Part shown: in pieces, positions 20,958 to 29,563 of the stretch
How the letters are laid out: each line of letters opens with the position of its first letter
How positions within the stretch are numbered: position 1 is the first letter of the stretch
Assembly: GCF_013426895.1 (NCBI RefSeq)
Contig: NZ_AP023175.1
Span: forward strand, 1,984,001 to 2,048,000
Length of the DNA stretch: 64,000 bases
DNA from: Paraburkholderia largidicola
Lineage (GTDB): Bacteria > Pseudomonadota > Gammaproteobacteria > Burkholderiales > Burkholderiaceae
Reading direction: 5' to 3'
The notes under the pieces: generated by a model
Databases searched by the model: none
What the model saw: the letters and a program-made list of their open reading frames with translations, nothing else
What the model was told of the DNA's origin: nothing
Program-made: the position numbers and the translations under genes

Positions 20958-21725
20958 ATGAACCTCTTCAAACCGTGCCGCCAGCTGACGCCTGGGCTTC
21001 TGATCGCGAGCGTCGCATTGGCGCTCGCCGGTTGTGCAAGCTCGCCCTGGGGCGACCTCTTTTCCGACTCGCCAACGATGCGCCCGCCCGTGCTCGATGC
21101 ACCTGCGCCTGTCGCGGCGGGTTTCTATCGCGTGAATCCGGGCGATACGCTGGCGAGCGTCGCGAATGCGTTCGGGCGTGATCCCGCGCAACTCGCCCGC
21201 TGGAACCGCCTTCCTAACGACTACCCGGTGAGCGTCGGTCAGGTGCTGCGCGTGGCGCCTGGTCCCGCGTCGGCGTCGGAGCCTGCGCAAACGGGTGCCC
21301 CGGAATCGAAGACTGCAACCGGCAATGTCGCACCACCTGCTGTGCCTTCGCAGCAGACGCGCTTCATCTGGCCCGCCTCGGGGTCCGTGACGTCGAATGC
21401 CGCGGAAGGGCGGTCGAAGGCGATTCATATCAACGGCACAGCCGGCGAGACGATCCGGGCGGCGAGCACTGGCCGCGTGATCTACGCAGGCTCCGAGATC
21501 AAGGCGTACGGCCTGCTCGTCATCGTCAAGCACGACAAGCGTTTCGTGAGCGCATACGGCAACAACGCGAAGCTGCTCGTCAAGGAAGGCGACGTGGTCA
21601 GGCAGGGGCAGCCGATCGCCGAAATGGGCGCTGCCGACGATCCCCATCCATACCTGATCTTCGAACTGCGCGACGGCACCAAGGCCGTCGATCCCCAAAG
21701 TTACTTGCCGAAACGTACGGGCTAA
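20958..21725 (+). CDS. LysM + M23-like lipoprotein, catalytically degenerate (NlpD-like)
   Basis: The product has 255 residues. A lipobox (LALAGCAS, residues 21-28) marks an outer-membrane lipoprotein. A LysM domain follows (GFYRVNPGDTLASVANAFGR to YPVSVGQVLRV, about 55-100), then an M23 peptidase-like domain from about 134. The M23 active-site residues are not conserved: the usual HxxxD is replaced by IHINGTAG and the HxH motif by HPYLIFE. Such inactive M23 proteins, like NlpD and EnvC, activate cell-wall amidases during septum splitting. An activator role is therefore likely. The gene sits 54 bases before rlpA, which also acts at the septum, so the two may be co-transcribed. Confidence 0.85.
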   Translation: MNLFKPCRQLTPGLLIASVALALAGCASSPWGDLFSDSPTMRPPVLDAPAPVAAGFYRVNPGDTLASVANAFGRDPAQLARWNRLPNDYPVSVGQVLRVAPGPASASEPAQTGAPESKTATGNVAPPAVPSQQTRFIWPASGSVTSNAAEGRSKAIHINGTAGETIRAASTGRVIYAGSEIKAYGLLVIVKHDKRFVSAYGNNAKLLVKEGDVVRQGQPIAEMGAADDPHPYLIFELRDGTKAVDPQSYLPKRTG

Positions 21726-21779
21726 CCCGTCGCCTCGCGCCGCGCGCCGCACGATGCCATTTCGAAGACGAGACATCGC

Positions 21780-22403
21780 TTGAAAAAGAATCCGCTGCTA
21801 CGACGCCTGGGCGCGTCCGTTTCGTTCTTCCTGCTGGCGAGCGCGTTGCCCGCGTCGGCATCGGCGGCTGCCGGGAAGCATAAGCCCGTCGATCCGAAGC
21901 CGCGTCCCAAGGCGAAGAACGCGCAGCACGGCGCGCGAACGGAGCCGAGTCACGATTCGCAGCGCAACGTACACGACGATTCAAAGAGCCGCGTCAATCG
22001 CGCGGCGCATGCCGTGCATCTGGCTCATGCCGCGAGCACGAAAGGGCACACGTCGCGCTTCAGGCAACTGGGGCTTGCGTCGTGGTACGGCCGCGGCTTT
22101 CACGGTCGCCGCACGGCGAATGGCGAGCACTACGATATGTACGCGATGACGGCCGCGCATCGGACGCTGCCGCTTGGGTCGTATGTGCGCGTGACGTCGC
22201 TGGCGAGTTCGAAATCGGTGGTGGTGCGCATCAATGATCGCGGGCCGTATGCGCGTGGCCGCGTGATCGATCTGTCGTATCTCGCCGCATCGGCGCTCGG
22301 CATGCATCGCGCGGGCGTGGCGAAGGTGGCGATCGAGCGGGTGGAGAAGCCCGAAATGGAGCGCATCGCGCATCGCCCGATGCATCTGATGACGAACGGT
22401 TAG
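21780..22403 (+). CDS. rlpA: RlpA-family septal ring protein
   Basis: The product has 207 residues starting from TTG at 21780, the only plausible start before the signal peptide ([20 protein letters not shown], cleaved near ASASA). After a basic, His/Ala-rich linker comes the double-psi beta-barrel of Rlp[41 protein letters not shown] and [20 protein letters not shown], ending [23 protein letters not shown]. RlpA enzymes are lytic transglycosylases that cleave peptidoglycan lacking stem peptides. The C-terminal SPOR domain seen in Pseudomonas RlpA is absent here, and there is no lipobox. It follows an NlpD-like gene, which fits a role in daughter-cell separation. Confidence 0.85.
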   Translation: MKKNPLLRRLGASVSFFLLASALPASASAAAGKHKPVDPKPRPKAKNAQHGARTEPSHDSQRNVHDDSKSRVNRAAHAVHLAHAASTKGHTSRFRQLGLASWYGRGFHGRRTANGEHYDMYAMTAAHRTLPLGSYVRVTSLASSKSVVVRINDRGPYARGRVIDLSYLAASALGMHRAGVAKVAIERVEKPEMERIAHRPMHLMTNG

Positions 22404-22437
22404 CGGCGCGTTCGGCGCGCCATGCGAAGGTGCCGTG

Positions 22438-24006
22438 CTAAGCCGCCCGCGTCGGCGCGGCCTTGGTTTTCAACGCAGTCCTTTCGATCACGTTCGCAAG
22501 CGTATCGAACGCCGGCCCGATCCGATCGTTCGGCACGCACGCGTAGCCGAGCAGCAAGCCGCGCCGCGCCGGCGTTTCGCTGTTGTAGTACGCCGCGAGC
22601 GGCCGCACGATCACGCCCGCATCGTACGAAGCGGCTGTGACCTCGCGGTCGTTCGCGTCGTCGGGCAGGCCGAGCACCAGATGCAGGCCCGCTTCGTCGC
22701 CCATCACGGGCAGCGCGTCGCCGAAGCGCGCGGTGATCGCGTCGATCAGAATCTGGCGGCGCTCGCCGTACAACGCGCGCATGCGCCGCACGTGCGAAGT
22801 CAGATAGCCGTCCATGATGAACTCGGTCAGCACGGCCTGCTGCATCAGTTGTCCTTCGCGATACAACTCGGCCACGCCCGTGCGAAACGTATCGACGAGA
22901 TGTTCCGGCGCGATCATGTAGCCGATCCGCAAACCCGGAAACAGCATCTTCCCCAAGCTGCCCACGTAGATGACCTGGCCCGCGTCGTCGAGCCCTTGCA
23001 GCGACGCGAGCGGGCGGCTGCCGTATCGGAACTCGCTGTCGTAGTCGTCCTCGATGATCCACACGCCATGCTGGCGCGCGTATTCGAGCAGCGTGCGGCG
23101 GCGCGCAAGGCTCATTACCATGCCGAGCGGATACTGATGCGACGGCGTGACGAGCGCGATGCGCGGCGGCGTCTGCAAATCGGATTCGCGTGGGTTCAGG
23201 CCTTCTTCATCGACGGGCACGGGCGCCAGCGTCAGCCCCGATGACTGCAGCACGCTGCGCGCGCCCCAATAGCACGGCTCCTCGACCCACGCGCGGTCGC
23301 CGACGTCCGTGAGCAACCGCACGGCGAGATCGATCGACTGATGAATGCCCGTCGTGATGATGATCTGGTCGGGCGTGCACTTCACCGAGCGCGCGACGCG
23401 CAGATAGTCCGACAACGCACGCCGTAGCGGACGATAGCCACCGCCCGGCGCATACGTCAGCAGATCGGGATTCGCTTCTTTCCAGAGCTTGGCTTGCAGG
23501 CGGCTCCATGTGCGCGCCGGAAACTCCGCGACATCCGGCACGCCTGGCATGAACGCGCCCCACTGCCGCGCCGACACGCCCGCCTGGCGGATCAGTCGCG
23601 CGCCGCGCGTGGACAGGCTGCCGGGTGCGGGTGCAGCGGGCTGCGCGAGGTTCGCGCCTGGCACCATGCCGCTGATTGCGCTGATAGAGCCACTCGCGGC
23701 GGGTGGCGCCTTGCGCGCGTTGACGGCGGCCGTGTCCGGCCGCGTGTCGGCGACATAGGTGCCGCTGCCCGTGGTCGATAACACATAGCCTTCCGCCGTG
23801 AGTTGATCGTAGACATGCAACACGGTATTGCGCGCGATGCCGAGATCCGACGCGAGCGTGCGCGAGCTGGGCAGCTTGGCGCCGGGCAGCAACTGTCCCG
23901 TCAGAATGGCCTGCTGCATCAGCCCGAGCACTTGCCGATAGACGGGTTCGCCAGCCGTCCGGTCGAGCCGCGCGGCGAGCCAGTCAGACAGGATCACCGT
24001 ATCCAA
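22438..24006 (-). CDS. MocR-type GntR regulator with aminotransferase domain
   Basis: The product has 522 residues. The N-terminus is a GntR winged helix (YRQVLGLMQQAILTGQLLPG, SSRTLASDLGIARNTVLHVY, residues about 20-80). After an Ala/Pro/Ser-rich linker comes a fold-type I aminotransferase domain from about 150, with PGVPDVAEFPARTWSRLQAK, IIEDDYDSEFRY and the PLP lysine in YVGSLGKMLFPGLRIGYMI near residue 350. MocR proteins such as GabR and PdxR sense PLP plus an amine and activate or repress nearby catabolic or transport genes. This gene diverges from a polyamine/GABA-type ABC importer across 164 bases containing GGTTC-type repeats, so it probably regulates that importer in response to an amine. 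Confidence 0.9.
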   Translation of the reverse strand: MDTVILSDWLAARLDRTAGEPVYRQVLGLMQQAILTGQLLPGAKLPSSRTLASDLGIARNTVLHVYDQLTAEGYVLSTTGSGTYVADTRPDTAAVNARKAPPAASGSISAISGMVPGANLAQPAAPAPGSLSTRGARLIRQAGVSARQWGAFMPGVPDVAEFPARTWSRLQAKLWKEANPDLLTYAPGGGYRPLRRALSDYLRVARSVKCTPDQIIITTGIHQSIDLAVRLLTDVGDRAWVEEPCYWGARSVLQSSGLTLAPVPVDEEGLNPRESDLQTPPRIALVTPSHQYPLGMVMSLARRRTLLEYARQHGVWIIEDDYDSEFRYGSRPLASLQGLDDAGQVIYVGSLGKMLFPGLRIGYMIAPEHLVDTFRTGVAELYREGQLMQQAVLTEFIMDGYLTSHVRRMRALYGERRQILIDAITARFGDALPVMGDEAGLHLVLGLPDDANDREVTAASYDAGVIVRPLAAYYNSETPARRGLLLGYACVPNDRIGPAFDTLANVIERTALKTKAAPTRAA

Positions 24007-24007
24007 G

Positions 24008-24107
24008 TGGTTCTATCCGGAATTATGAAATGGTTCCCTATTGTAGAACCGTAACGGGCTATAGTGGATCACGCAATCGATGCAAATCGTTAAAACGGGT
24101 GGAACCA
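24008..24107. promoter_or_regulatory. Likely MocR operator region with GGTTC/GAACC repeats
   Basis: The space between the MocR gene and the importer contains TGGTTCTA at 24008-24015, TGGTTCC at 24031-24037, TAGAACC at 24044-24050 and TGGAACC near 24101-24107. The middle two form an inverted pair, and the outer ones repeat the motif. Clusters of direct and inverted short repeats between divergent genes are typical of MocR binding regions. A TATAGT hexamer at 24060-24065 could be a -10 element. The exact operator is inferred. Confidence 0.55.
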
Positions 24108-24170
24108 AATGTGCGTAGAAACCCGTAGATGCATCGGCACGAAATCTTCTGGCATGGGGAGACTGACCCA

Positions 24171-25271
24171 ATGAAAACCGAAGACGTAATCGTCAGCTTT
24201 CGGGGTGTGCGCAAGACCTATGACGGCGAAACGCTCGTCGTCAAGCAACTTGATCTGGACATCTATCAAGGCGAATTTCTGACGCTGCTCGGGCCGTCCG
24301 GCTCCGGCAAGACGACCTGCCTGATGATGCTCGCTGGCTTCGAGTTTCCGACGGGCGGCGAGATCTGGCTCGACGGACAACTGCTCAACAACGTGCCGCC
24401 GCACAAGCGCAATATCGGCATGGTGTTTCAGAACTACGCGCTGTTTCCGCATCTCACGGTGGAGCAGAACGTCGCGTATCCGCTGACGGTGCGCAAACTG
24501 CCCGCCGACGAACGCGCGCACAAGGTCAACAACGCGCTCAAGATGGTGCGCATGGAAGGCTTTGCGAAGCGTTATCCGGCGCAACTGTCGGGTGGCCAGC
24601 AGCAGCGCATCGCGCTGGCGCGTGCGCTGGTATTCGAACCCAAACTCGTGCTGATGGACGAGCCGCTCGGCGCGCTCGACAAGCAGTTGCGCGAGCACAT
24701 GCAATACGAACTCAAATCGTTGCACGAGAAGCTCGGCGTCACCTTCGTCTACGTGACGCACGATCAGGGCGAAGCGCTGACCATGTCCGACCGCGTCGCC
24801 GTGTTCGACAAAGGCATCGTGCAGCAACTCGATACCGTCAATAGCCTCTATGAGGCGCCATGCAACGAGTTCGTCGCGAACTTCATCGGCGACAGCAACC
24901 GGCTGCGCGGCACGATCGCGAATGTCGATGGCGACTACTGCGAGTTTCACCTGATCGACGGCACGCGCCTGGTCGGGCGGAATATCGGTGGCGCGAAGGC
25001 GGGCGCGCAAGGCGTCGCGTGCATCCGGCCGGAGCGCATGAAGCTTGCACCGGGCGCAGTGAGCGGAGCAAAGCCGGGCGCGAATGCGGTGGCGGGCGAA
25101 GCGCGCGGGCTGATCTATTTCGGCGATCACGTGCGCATGCGCTGCGGTTTGCCGCAACAGGACGAGTGCTTCGTGAAGGTGCCGCTCGGCACGGAAGCAC
25201 TCGACGGTTTCGCGCCGGGCGCACCCGTCGCGCTCGAATTCGCGCCGGAGCATCTGCGCGTGTTCGCGTGA
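24171..25271 (+). CDS. ABC transporter ATP-binding protein (polyamine/GABA type, PotA-like)
   Basis: The product has 366 residues from the ATG at 24171, behind a GGGGAG ribosome-binding site. It has Walker A GPSGSGKTTCLMML, the Q-loop MVFQNYALFPHLTVEQN, signature LSGGQQQRIALARALVFEP, Walker B KLVLMDEPLGALD and switch VTHDQGEA. The C-terminal TOBE domain starts near residue 240 (NFIGDSNRLRGTIANVDGDY). This is the PotA/FbpC-like architecture used for putrescine, spermidine, GABA and related compounds. It energises the two permeases encoded at 26463 and 27746. Divergent orientation from a MocR regulator supports uptake of an amine or amino acid; the substrate itself is inferred. Confidence 0.9.
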   Translation: MKTEDVIVSFRGVRKTYDGETLVVKQLDLDIYQGEFLTLLGPSGSGKTTCLMMLAGFEFPTGGEIWLDGQLLNNVPPHKRNIGMVFQNYALFPHLTVEQNVAYPLTVRKLPADERAHKVNNALKMVRMEGFAKRYPAQLSGGQQQRIALARALVFEPKLVLMDEPLGALDKQLREHMQYELKSLHEKLGVTFVYVTHDQGEALTMSDRVAVFDKGIVQQLDTVNSLYEAPCNEFVANFIGDSNRLRGTIANVDGDYCEFHLIDGTRLVGRNIGGAKAGAQGVACIRPERMKLAPGAVSGAKPGANAVAGEARGLIYFGDHVRMRCGLPQQDECFVKVPLGTEALDGFAPGAPVALEFAPEHLRVFA

Positions 25272-25329
25272 GTAGACACACAACAACGTCCACGTCGTAA
25301 GCAGTTCATCACACCAAAGAGGAACCATC

Positions 25330-26382
25330 ATGAAGAAGATCGTGCAATCGCGCTGTGCCGTGGCTGTCGGCGCTGTCGTCCTCGCGCTCGGCGCCCTTGC
25401 TCAGGCGAACGCGGCGGAACTGACGGTCGTGAACTTCGGCGGCGCGAATGGCGACGCGCAGAAGGCCGCATTCAACCAGCCGTTCGAATCACAAAGCGGC
25501 TCGAAAGTGACGGCTGTCGAATACAACGGCGAGCAGGCCAAAGTGAAGGCGATGGTCGAAGCCAAGCATGTGAACTGGGACGTCGTCGAAGTCGAATCGG
25601 GTGACCTCGGCCGCGGCTGCGACGAAGGCCTGTATGAAAAGCTCGACTGGTCGAAGCTCGGCAAGAAGTCGGATCTGATTCCCGAAGCGCCGCAAACGTG
25701 CGGTGTCGGTATCTTCGTGTGGTCGACGGCGATGGCGTACAACGCCGACAAGCTGAAGACGGCGCCCGCGAGCTGGGCCGACTTCTGGGACACGAAGAAA
25801 TTCCCGGGCAAGCGCGGCATGCGCAAGGGCGCGCGCTACAACCTGGAATTCGCGCTGATGGCGGACGGCGTCGCGCCGAAGGACGTCTACAAGGTGCTCG
25901 GCACGAAGGAAGGCCAGGACCGCGCGTTCAAGAAGCTCGACGAGCTGAAGCCGAATATCCAGTGGTGGGAAGCGGGCGCGCAGCCGCCGCAGTTCCTCGT
26001 CGCAGGCGACGTGGTGATGTCGACGGCGTATAACGGACGTATCGATGCCGCGCAGAAAGAAGGCAAGAACCTGAAGGTGGTCTGGAACGGCAGCATCTAC
26101 GACCTCGACTACTGGGCGATGCCGAAGGGCACGCCGAACAAGGCGCTGGCCGAGAAGTACATCGCGTACACGATCTCGTCGAAGCCGCAGCAGGAATACG
26201 CGAAGCACATCGCGTATGGCCCGGTGAATGAAGCGGCGATCAAGTCGCTCGACGCGAAGACGCTCGCCAATCTGCCGAACTCGCCCGCCAACGGCAAGAA
26301 CGCCGTGCTGCAGAACCTGACGTTCTGGACCGATCACGGCGACGAACTGGAGCAACGCTTCTCATCGTGGGCGTCGAAGTAA
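25330..26382 (+). CDS. Periplasmic substrate-binding protein of the polyamine-type ABC importer
   Basis: The product has 350 residues with a clear signal peptide (MKKIVQSRCAVAVGAVVLAL, cleavage after ANA near residue 28). The mature protein begins ELTVVNFGGANGDAQKAAFN and belongs to the PotD/PotF-like extracellular binding proteins, with KVTAVEYNGEQAKVKAMVEA, WDVVEVESGDLGRGCDEGLY, TCGVGIFVWSTAMAYNADKL and SWADFWDTKKFPGKRGMRKG. It captures the substrate in the periplasm for the permeases encoded downstream. A perfect-stem hairpin after the stop codon separates it from the permease genes and probably lets it be made in excess. The ligand is probably a polyamine or GABA-like compound, but this is inference. 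Confidence 0.9.
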   Translation: MKKIVQSRCAVAVGAVVLALGALAQANAAELTVVNFGGANGDAQKAAFNQPFESQSGSKVTAVEYNGEQAKVKAMVEAKHVNWDVVEVESGDLGRGCDEGLYEKLDWSKLGKKSDLIPEAPQTCGVGIFVWSTAMAYNADKLKTAPASWADFWDTKKFPGKRGMRKGARYNLEFALMADGVAPKDVYKVLGTKEGQDRAFKKLDELKPNIQWWEAGAQPPQFLVAGDVVMSTAYNGRIDAAQKEGKNLKVVWNGSIYDLDYWAMPKGTPNKALAEKYIAYTISSKPQQEYAKHIAYGPVNEAAIKSLDAKTLANLPNSPANGKNAVLQNLTFWTDHGDELEQRFSSWASK

Positions 26383-26396
26383 GTGTGAGGTGAATG

Positions 26397-26428
26397 CGAT
26401 GCGGCATCCGAACAGGGATGCCGCATCG
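26397..26428 (+). promoter_or_regulatory. Intercistronic stem-loop after the binding-protein gene
   Basis: CGATGCGGCATCC at 26397-26409 pairs with GGGATGCCGCATCG at 26415-26428 around a five-base loop, 14 bases after the binding-protein stop and 35 before the next start. No T-run follows. Such hairpins between a binding-protein gene and permease genes commonly stabilise the upstream message or partly attenuate downstream transcription. Confidence 0.7.
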
Positions 26429-26462
26429 CTGTAGCAGAGCTGCATTGACGCAGGAGAAACCC

Positions 26463-27734
26463 GTGACGACGATCACGATCGCCGCCGACCCGGCCCCCGA
26501 GTCGACCAACAAACTCAAGCGCGAGCTGAAGGCCGCCGAAGCGAAGAAGCGCGCGATGGCGCTGCTGCTGATCGCACCGCTCGCGCTGTTTCTGCTGATG
26601 ATTTTCGTCGTGCCGATCGGCGCGCTGTTGACGCGCGCGGTGCAGAACCCTGAGATCGCGACGGCGCTGCCGCATACGATAACGGCGCTGCGCGACTGGG
26701 ACCGCAAGTCGGTGCCGACAGACGCCGCCTACGCCGCGCTGGCCACCGATCTCACCGCCGTCGCCGATGGCGAAGCAATGGGCGCGCTCGCGCGCCGGCT
26801 GAACACGGAGATTCCTGGCTATCGCTCGCTCGTCGCGAAGACGGCGCGCGCGATGCCGCTGAACGACGGCGCGGGCCATGCACTGCCGCCGGCTCAGGTG
26901 AAGGCGAAGATTCTCGAAGTCGACGAACGTTGGGGCGACGCGAAGTACTGGCAGGCAATCGCGAAGAACGGCAGCACGATTTCGCCGTTCTATCTGCTCG
27001 CCTCGCTCGATCACAAGCAGGACGCGTTCGGTCACATCATTCCGACCGACCCTGAGCAGCAGATCTATCTCGCCGTATTCAGCCGCACGTTCGTGATCGG
27101 TTTCGCGGTGACGGTGTTCGCGCTGCTGCTCGGTTATCCGCTCGCGTACTGGATTTCGACGCTCAATGAACGGCGCGCGAATCTCGTGATGATCCTCGTG
27201 CTGATTCCGTTCTGGACGTCGATTCTCGTGCGCGTCGCTGCGTGGATCGTGATTCTGCAAAGCGAAGGGCTCGTCAACAAGGCGCTGATCGGCTCGGGCC
27301 TGATACACGATCCGCTGGCGTTGCTGTTCAATCGCGTCGGCGTGTATATCTCGATGACGCACATTCTGCTGCCGTTCATGATCCTGCCGCTCTACAGCGT
27401 GATGAAGTCGATTCCGCCCACGTATCAGCGCGCGGCTATTTCGCTTGGCTCGCATCCGTTCGCAGCGTTCTGGCGCGTGTATGTGCCGCAGACGTATCCG
27501 GGCATCGGCGCGGGCGCGCTGCTCGTGTTCATTCTCGCGATCGGCTACTACATCACGCCGGCACTGCTCGGCGGACCGAACGATCAGATGGTCAGCTACT
27601 ACGTCGCGTACTTCACCAACGTGACGATCAACTGGGGCATGGCGTGCGCGCTCGGCGGGTTGCTGCTCGCGGCGACGCTGGTGCTGTATGTGATCTACGG
27701 ACGCTTCACGCGTTCGAACGTGAGCCTCGGTTGA
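26463..27734 (+). CDS. ABC transporter permease, first subunit (PotB-like)
   Basis: The product has 423 residues from GTG at 26463, preceded by AGGAGAAACCC. One membrane helix lies at about 35-57 (AMALLLIAPLALFLLMIFVV), followed by an unusually long periplasmic loop of about 140 residues, then five further helices starting near residue 200. The EAA-type loop that contacts the ATPase reads YQRAAISLGSHPFAAFWRVY. This matches PotB-like permeases with a large first periplasmic domain. It works with the 279-residue permease encoded 11 bases downstream. The start was chosen because the preceding 23 in-frame codons include the hairpin and lack a ribosome-binding site. Confidence 0.9.
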   Translation: MTTITIAADPAPESTNKLKRELKAAEAKKRAMALLLIAPLALFLLMIFVVPIGALLTRAVQNPEIATALPHTITALRDWDRKSVPTDAAYAALATDLTAVADGEAMGALARRLNTEIPGYRSLVAKTARAMPLNDGAGHALPPAQVKAKILEVDERWGDAKYWQAIAKNGSTISPFYLLASLDHKQDAFGHIIPTDPEQQIYLAVFSRTFVIGFAVTVFALLLGYPLAYWISTLNERRANLVMILVLIPFWTSILVRVAAWIVILQSEGLVNKALIGSGLIHDPLALLFNRVGVYISMTHILLPFMILPLYSVMKSIPPTYQRAAISLGSHPFAAFWRVYVPQTYPGIGAGALLVFILAIGYYITPALLGGPNDQMVSYYVAYFTNVTINWGMACALGGLLLAATLVLYVIYGRFTRSNVSLG

Positions 27735-27745
27735 GGAGCGACGCG

Positions 27746-28585
27746 ATGAAATTTGCCAAACCGATGTTCGCGCCGCATACGTCGATGATCGAGCGCGTGT
27801 GGTACTTCACGTTGCGCGGACTTGCCGTGCTGACGCTGCTGTATCTGATCCTGCCCGTGCTCGCGATCGTGCCGCTGTCGTTTTCGTCGAGCACGTTTCT
27901 CGTCTATCCGATTCCGGGCTGGTCGCTGCGCTGGTATCAGAACCTGATCGCCTCCGACGAATGGCGGATGGCCGCGAAGAACAGCTTTATCGTTGCGCCG
28001 TCGGCGACCGTGCTGGCCACCGTGCTTGGCACGCTCGCTGCGATCGGCCTGACGAAGGCGAACTTCAAGGGCAAGGCGCTGTTGATGGCGATTCTGATTT
28101 CGCCGATGATCGTGCCCGTCGTCGTGGTCGGTGTCGGCATGTATCTGTTCTTTGCGCCGCTGGGACTGGCCAACACGTATATCGGCCTGATCATGGCGCA
28201 TGCGTCGCTGGGCGTGCCGTTCGTCGTGACGACGGTGGCGGCTACATTGCAGGGGTTCAACTACAACCTCGTGCGGGCAAGTCTGTCGCTCGGCGCGAAC
28301 CCCGTGAAGACGTTTTTCAGCATCACGCTGCCGGTGATTGCGCCGGGTGTAATCTCGGGTGCACTGTTCGCGTTCGCGACGTCGTTCGATGAAGTGGTCG
28401 TCACGCTCTTTCTGGCAGGCGCCGATCAGACGACGTTGCCGCGGCAGATGTTCACCGGCATTCGCGAGAACATCAGCCCGACCATCGCCGCGCTCGCGAC
28501 GATTCTTATCGTGTTCTCGACCTGCCTGCTGCTCGCGCTCGAATGGCTGCGCGGAAGGAATGCGGCGCGGGCTATTGCGGCGTGA
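27746..28585 (+). CDS. ABC transporter permease, second subunit (PotC-like)
   Basis: The product has 279 residues from the ATG at 27746, with TTGAGGAGCG as ribosome-binding site just after the stop of the previous permease gene. It has six predicted membrane helices, beginning GLAVLTLLYLILPVLAIVPL, and the EAA loop NLVRASLSLGANPVKTFFSI typical of the PotC group. SFDEVVVTLFLAGADQTTLP is a strongly conserved segment of polyamine-type permeases. A long unrelated reading frame in the same phase starts earlier, inside the first permease gene, and was disregarded. With the ATPase and binding protein it completes a four-gene importer. Confidence 0.9.
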   Translation: MKFAKPMFAPHTSMIERVWYFTLRGLAVLTLLYLILPVLAIVPLSFSSSTFLVYPIPGWSLRWYQNLIASDEWRMAAKNSFIVAPSATVLATVLGTLAAIGLTKANFKGKALLMAILISPMIVPVVVVGVGMYLFFAPLGLANTYIGLIMAHASLGVPFVVTTVAATLQGFNYNLVRASLSLGANPVKTFFSITLPVIAPGVISGALFAFATSFDEVVVTLFLAGADQTTLPRQMFTGIRENISPTIAALATILIVFSTCLLLALEWLRGRNAARAIAA

Positions 28586-28728
28586 GTCGACTGGTTTCCG
28601 CTATGTCGTTGCGGTCACACGTTTATCTGTGCGGTGATGGCGCGCACGATTGCATTGTTTACGCGCGTTTTTCATAAATTGTCGTAGCTTCGCTAGTTAT
28701 CCTGAAGGTTCCTGTATAGCCCGCTCTC

Positions 28729-29164
28729 GAAGAAGAGAGCGCACGGCCGCTCGACGCGATCGTTGCGCAAATACGGTGAACGTCGGAACAGATTGTGTTC
28801 GGCGTGTTCGATCAGCACATGCTGATCGGAATCGCCGGCCTCAAAACAGGAGCCTTACGCGCAGTTGCGGCACAAAGGGGTGCTGTGGGGCGTGGTCGTT
28901 CATCCTCTGTATCGTAACGTGGGAGTCGCGCGCGAATTGCTCGGGGCCGCGTTCACGCATGCGCGCACTATGCGATTGATGCAGATTCATCTTCGCGCCA
29001 GTACCGAAAACCATCGTGCGCGGCGGCTTTATACGTCGAGCGGATTGGCTGGCTATGGCGTCGAGCGGCTCTCGCATCCGTTCCCGTGCCTCTACTTCGA
29101 CGAAGAAACCATGGTGTTATATCTGGATGGTGAGCATGCCGACGCATCGTTGCTCCCACTGTGA
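28729..29164 (+). pseudogene. GNAT N-acetyltransferase, disrupted by a stop codon and a frameshift
   Basis: Read in frame from 28729, the sequence gives EEESARPLDAIVAQIR, then TGA at 28777-28779, then TSEQIVFGVFDQHMLIGIAG. At a run of four A (28843-28846) the frame shifts by one, and the homology continues as QEPYAQLRHKG and GVVVHPLYRNVGVARELL, which includes the acetyl-CoA binding loop region of GNAT enzymes, and ends FDEETMVLYLDGE. A one-base insertion at the A-run and one nonsense change explain the break. The N-terminal 50 or so residues expected upstream are not recognisable. The intact downstream frame (28865-29164) lacks the first half of the fold, so a working enzyme is unlikely. Confidence 0.75.
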
Positions 29165-29241
29165 CAAACGTTGACAACTCAGGTCGAGCGCTGCGTTAAA
29201 ACTACGGCTCTTATTACTCCCAGTGGGAACCTGAGAAAATT

Positions 29242-29493
29242 ATGGAACACGGAATCATTGCATGGCTGATCATCGGCTGTGTCGCCGGCTGGCTTGCTAG
29301 CGTGCTGGTGTCGGGCAGCGGCTTCGGCGTCATTCTCGATATCGTCATCGGCGTGGTGGGCGCGTTTATCGGCGGCTGGCTGTCGGGCGTGCTGCATATC
29401 TCGCTTGGCAGCGGATGGATCGGCTCGACGATCACGGCGTTCGTCGGCGCGGTCATTCTCCTGTTCGCCATTCGTCTGTTCCGGCGCCGATAA
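29242..29493 (+). CDS. GlsB/YeaQ/YmgE family stress-response membrane protein
   Basis: The product has 83 residues and is almost entirely hydrophobic, with three Gly-rich membrane helices: IIAWLIIGCVAGWLASVLV, ILDIVIGVVGAFIGGWLSG and ITAFVGAVILLFAIRLF, ending in RRR. This is the transglycosylase-associated (GlsB/YeaQ/YmgE) family, small inner-membrane proteins that are usually induced by general stress; they have no proven enzymatic activity. The gene is monocistronic and is followed by a strong terminator. Confidence 0.9.
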   Translation: MEHGIIAWLIIGCVAGWLASVLVSGSGFGVILDIVIGVVGAFIGGWLSGVLHISLGSGWIGSTITAFVGAVILLFAIRLFRRR

Positions 29494-29527
29494 CACGGAC
29501 TCGAAACCAGGCGCCACGCGCAAAATA

Positions 29528-29550
29528 CAAACCCGGCCTCGGCCGGGTTT
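29528..29550 (+). terminator. Intrinsic terminator after the GlsB-type gene
   Basis: AAACCCGGCC pairs with GGCCGGGTTT around CTC... the stem closes with almost no loop, and GTCGTTTCT follows. It lies 35 bases after the stop codon and also faces the end of the convergent outer-membrane factor gene, so it may work in both directions. Confidence 0.8.
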
Positions 29551-29563
29551 GTCGTTTCTGCGG

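Noticed and set aside
28650..28979. 109-codon open frame at the start of the GNAT remnant
   Set aside because: It is out of frame with the GNAT homology and has no recognisable sequence.
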